Assembly (NCBI GenBank): GCA_965368115.1
Contig: CBDULQ010000064.1
Location: 1 to 16,269, forward strand
Direction of reading: 5' to 3'
Source: CBDULQ01 sp965368115
Lineage (GTDB): Bacteria; Pseudomonadota; Gammaproteobacteria; SZUA-229
DNA length: 16,269 nt
In this document: piece by piece, positions 15,566 to 16,269 of the stretch
Position numbering within the stretch: the stretch's first letter is position 1
How the letters are laid out: every line of letters starts with the position of its first letter
Program-made: the position numbers and the translations under genes
Notes under the pieces: model-generated
What the model saw: only the letters and a program-made list of their open reading frames with translations
Database searches by the model: none
Told to the model about the DNA's origin: nothing

Positions 15566-15588
15566 AAGCCGCCATCAGGCGGCGGCTT
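15566..15588. other. Hairpin, 8-bp GC-rich inverted repeat
   Basis: AAGCCGCC (15566-15573) pairs perfectly with GGCGGCTT (15581-15588) around a 7-nt loop. It differs in sequence from the REP-like units. Neither strand shows a long T run after the stem (TTTAT on the minus strand), so a terminator role is uncertain. It separates the repeat cluster from the TetR promoter region. Confidence 0.5.
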
Positions 15589-15624
15589 AATCTTAACGCC
15601 AACTTAAAAATAACTGGACAATGA

Positions 15625-15664
15625 GTCAGTAAAAGCGTTACTTTACTAACCGACTGGTCAGTAA
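15625..15664. promoter_or_regulatory. Operator-like palindromes upstream of the TetR gene
   Basis: TTACTAACC (15643-15651), spacer GACT and GGTCAGTAA (15656-15664) form a palindrome with one mismatch per half, ending 8 bp before the TetR start codon. A second inverted repeat, AGTAA (15628-15632) with TTACT (15638-15642), abuts it, and the 8-mer GTCAGTAA occurs at 15625 and 15657, 32 bp apart (about three helix turns). A weak promoter (TGGACA 15615-15620, TACTTT 15639-15644) overlaps. This layout fits autorepression by the TetR protein, which is inferred from family habit. Confidence 0.55.
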
Positions 15665-15672
15665 CTAAAAAG

Positions 15673-16269
15673 ATGAAGCCTATGGTGTTTTGCAAGGACA
15701 AGGAGCCCTGCCGCTGGCGTCGCCGTAAGGAGGCGCGACCGGAGGAGATTCTTGATGCGGCGTTAGAGCTGTTTACCGAAAAAGGGTTCGCGGCCACGCG
15801 TATGAACGATGTGGCCCGGCAGGCGGGGATATCCAAGGGGACCCTCTATCTCTATTTCGAGAGTAAGGAAGCCATATTCAAGTCGGTGGTTCATGAGCTG
15901 ATCTCGCCTCAGCTGGAGCAGGTTGAAAAAATCGTCGATAGCTATGGCGGTAGCAGCGCCGACCTGCTGGCGAGCCTGATCCGCGGCTGGTGGGAAACCA
16001 TTGGCCGTACCAAGCTATCGGCCATTCCCAAGTTGATGATTTCCGAAGCCGGCAATTTCCCGGAGCTGGCTGAATTCTTTGTCGACAACGTCGTAAAACG
16101 GGCGCGTCGCCTTTACTCGCGTGTCATCAGTCGCGGCATTGTGGAAGGTGAGTTTCGTGCTTACGATCCTGAAGCGGCTGCACGCCTGATCATCGCGCCT
16201 CTGGTGTACATCACCGTTTACCGGCATTCCCTGCAGATGTATGACCACAGCATGGACGAGGATGAATAC
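15673..16269 (+). CDS. TetR/AcrR family transcriptional regulator (3' end missing)
   Basis: The first 199 residues of a TetR-type repressor; the frame stays open to the window edge. The DNA-binding domain is residues 20-70: ILDAALELFTEKGFAATRMNDVARQAGISKGTLYLYFESKEAIF, a near-consensus TetR helix-turn-helix with recognition helix around 54-62. The C-terminal ligand domain (from about 75) contains NFPELAEFFVDNVVKRAR and RGIVEGEFR, a pattern I associate with the AefR-like TetR subgroup, though less firmly. Such regulators often control an efflux operon beside them; any target to the right is outside the window. The ATG at 15673 is preceded only by a weak aaaaag; an ATG at 15682 is an alternative. 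It sits just after a strong palindromic operator candidate, so it probably regulates itself. Confidence 0.93.
   Translation, partial: MKPMVFCKDKEPCRWRRRKEARPEEILDAALELFTEKGFAATRMNDVARQAGISKGTLYLYFESKEAIFKSVVHELISPQLEQVEKIVDSYGGSSADLLASLIRGWWETIGRTKLSAIPKLMISEAGNFPELAEFFVDNVVKRARRLYSRVISRGIVEGEFRAYDPEAAARLIIAPLVYITVYRHSLQMYDHSMDEDEY

Overview
The window looks like a chromosomal core region of a gammaproteobacterium. The best clues are a YcaO close to the Escherichia coli protein, a TatD with the E. coli-type opening DIGVNL, and a DUF3391/HD-GYP protein of the kind common in gammaproteobacteria. I cannot name the genus. Coding density is high, base composition is moderately GC-rich by eye, and I see no phage or insertion-sequence genes, tRNA, rRNA or CRISPR array.

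Layout, left to right. (1) Positions 3-1514 (+): 3' part of ycaO, cut by the window edge and followed by a hairpin. (2) Positions 1655-5004 (+): an apparent operon of an HD-GYP protein, a GGDEF-EAL protein and TatD. Both c-di-GMP proteins carry one damaged catalytic motif. (3) Positions 5005-5266: a 262-bp gap whose second half can fold as a closed three-way-junction RNA ending 24 nt before the next gene. (4) Positions 5267-8413 (+): a membrane Ser/Thr kinase (CHASE2, three membrane helices, TPR-like segment, kinase) and, 3 nt later, a PP2C phosphatase, together a reversible phosphorylation module. (5) Positions 13318 down to 8419 (-): an RND efflux operon of lipoprotein adaptor, pump and, overlapping the pump by 8 nt, a 4'-phosphopantetheinyl transferase. 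It converges on the phosphatase gene with a 5-bp gap. (6) Positions 13456-15261 (+): an Atm1/HMT1-type ABC exporter, divergent from the RND operon. (7) Positions 15262-15672: 411 bp without a gene, holding four REP-like palindromes in alternating orientation, a further hairpin and an operator-like palindrome. (8) Positions 15673-16269 (+): a TetR/AcrR regulator running off the right edge.

Together the genes suggest signalling (c-di-GMP turnover, Ser/Thr phosphorylation) and export or detoxification (RND pump, glutathione-type ABC exporter, TetR regulator). No complete undescribed system is evident. The most unusual points are the structured leader before the CHASE2 kinase, the FD-for-HD change in the HD-GYP protein, the GNSEF domain that keeps its inhibitory-site motif, and the phosphopantetheinyl transferase coupled to the RND pump.
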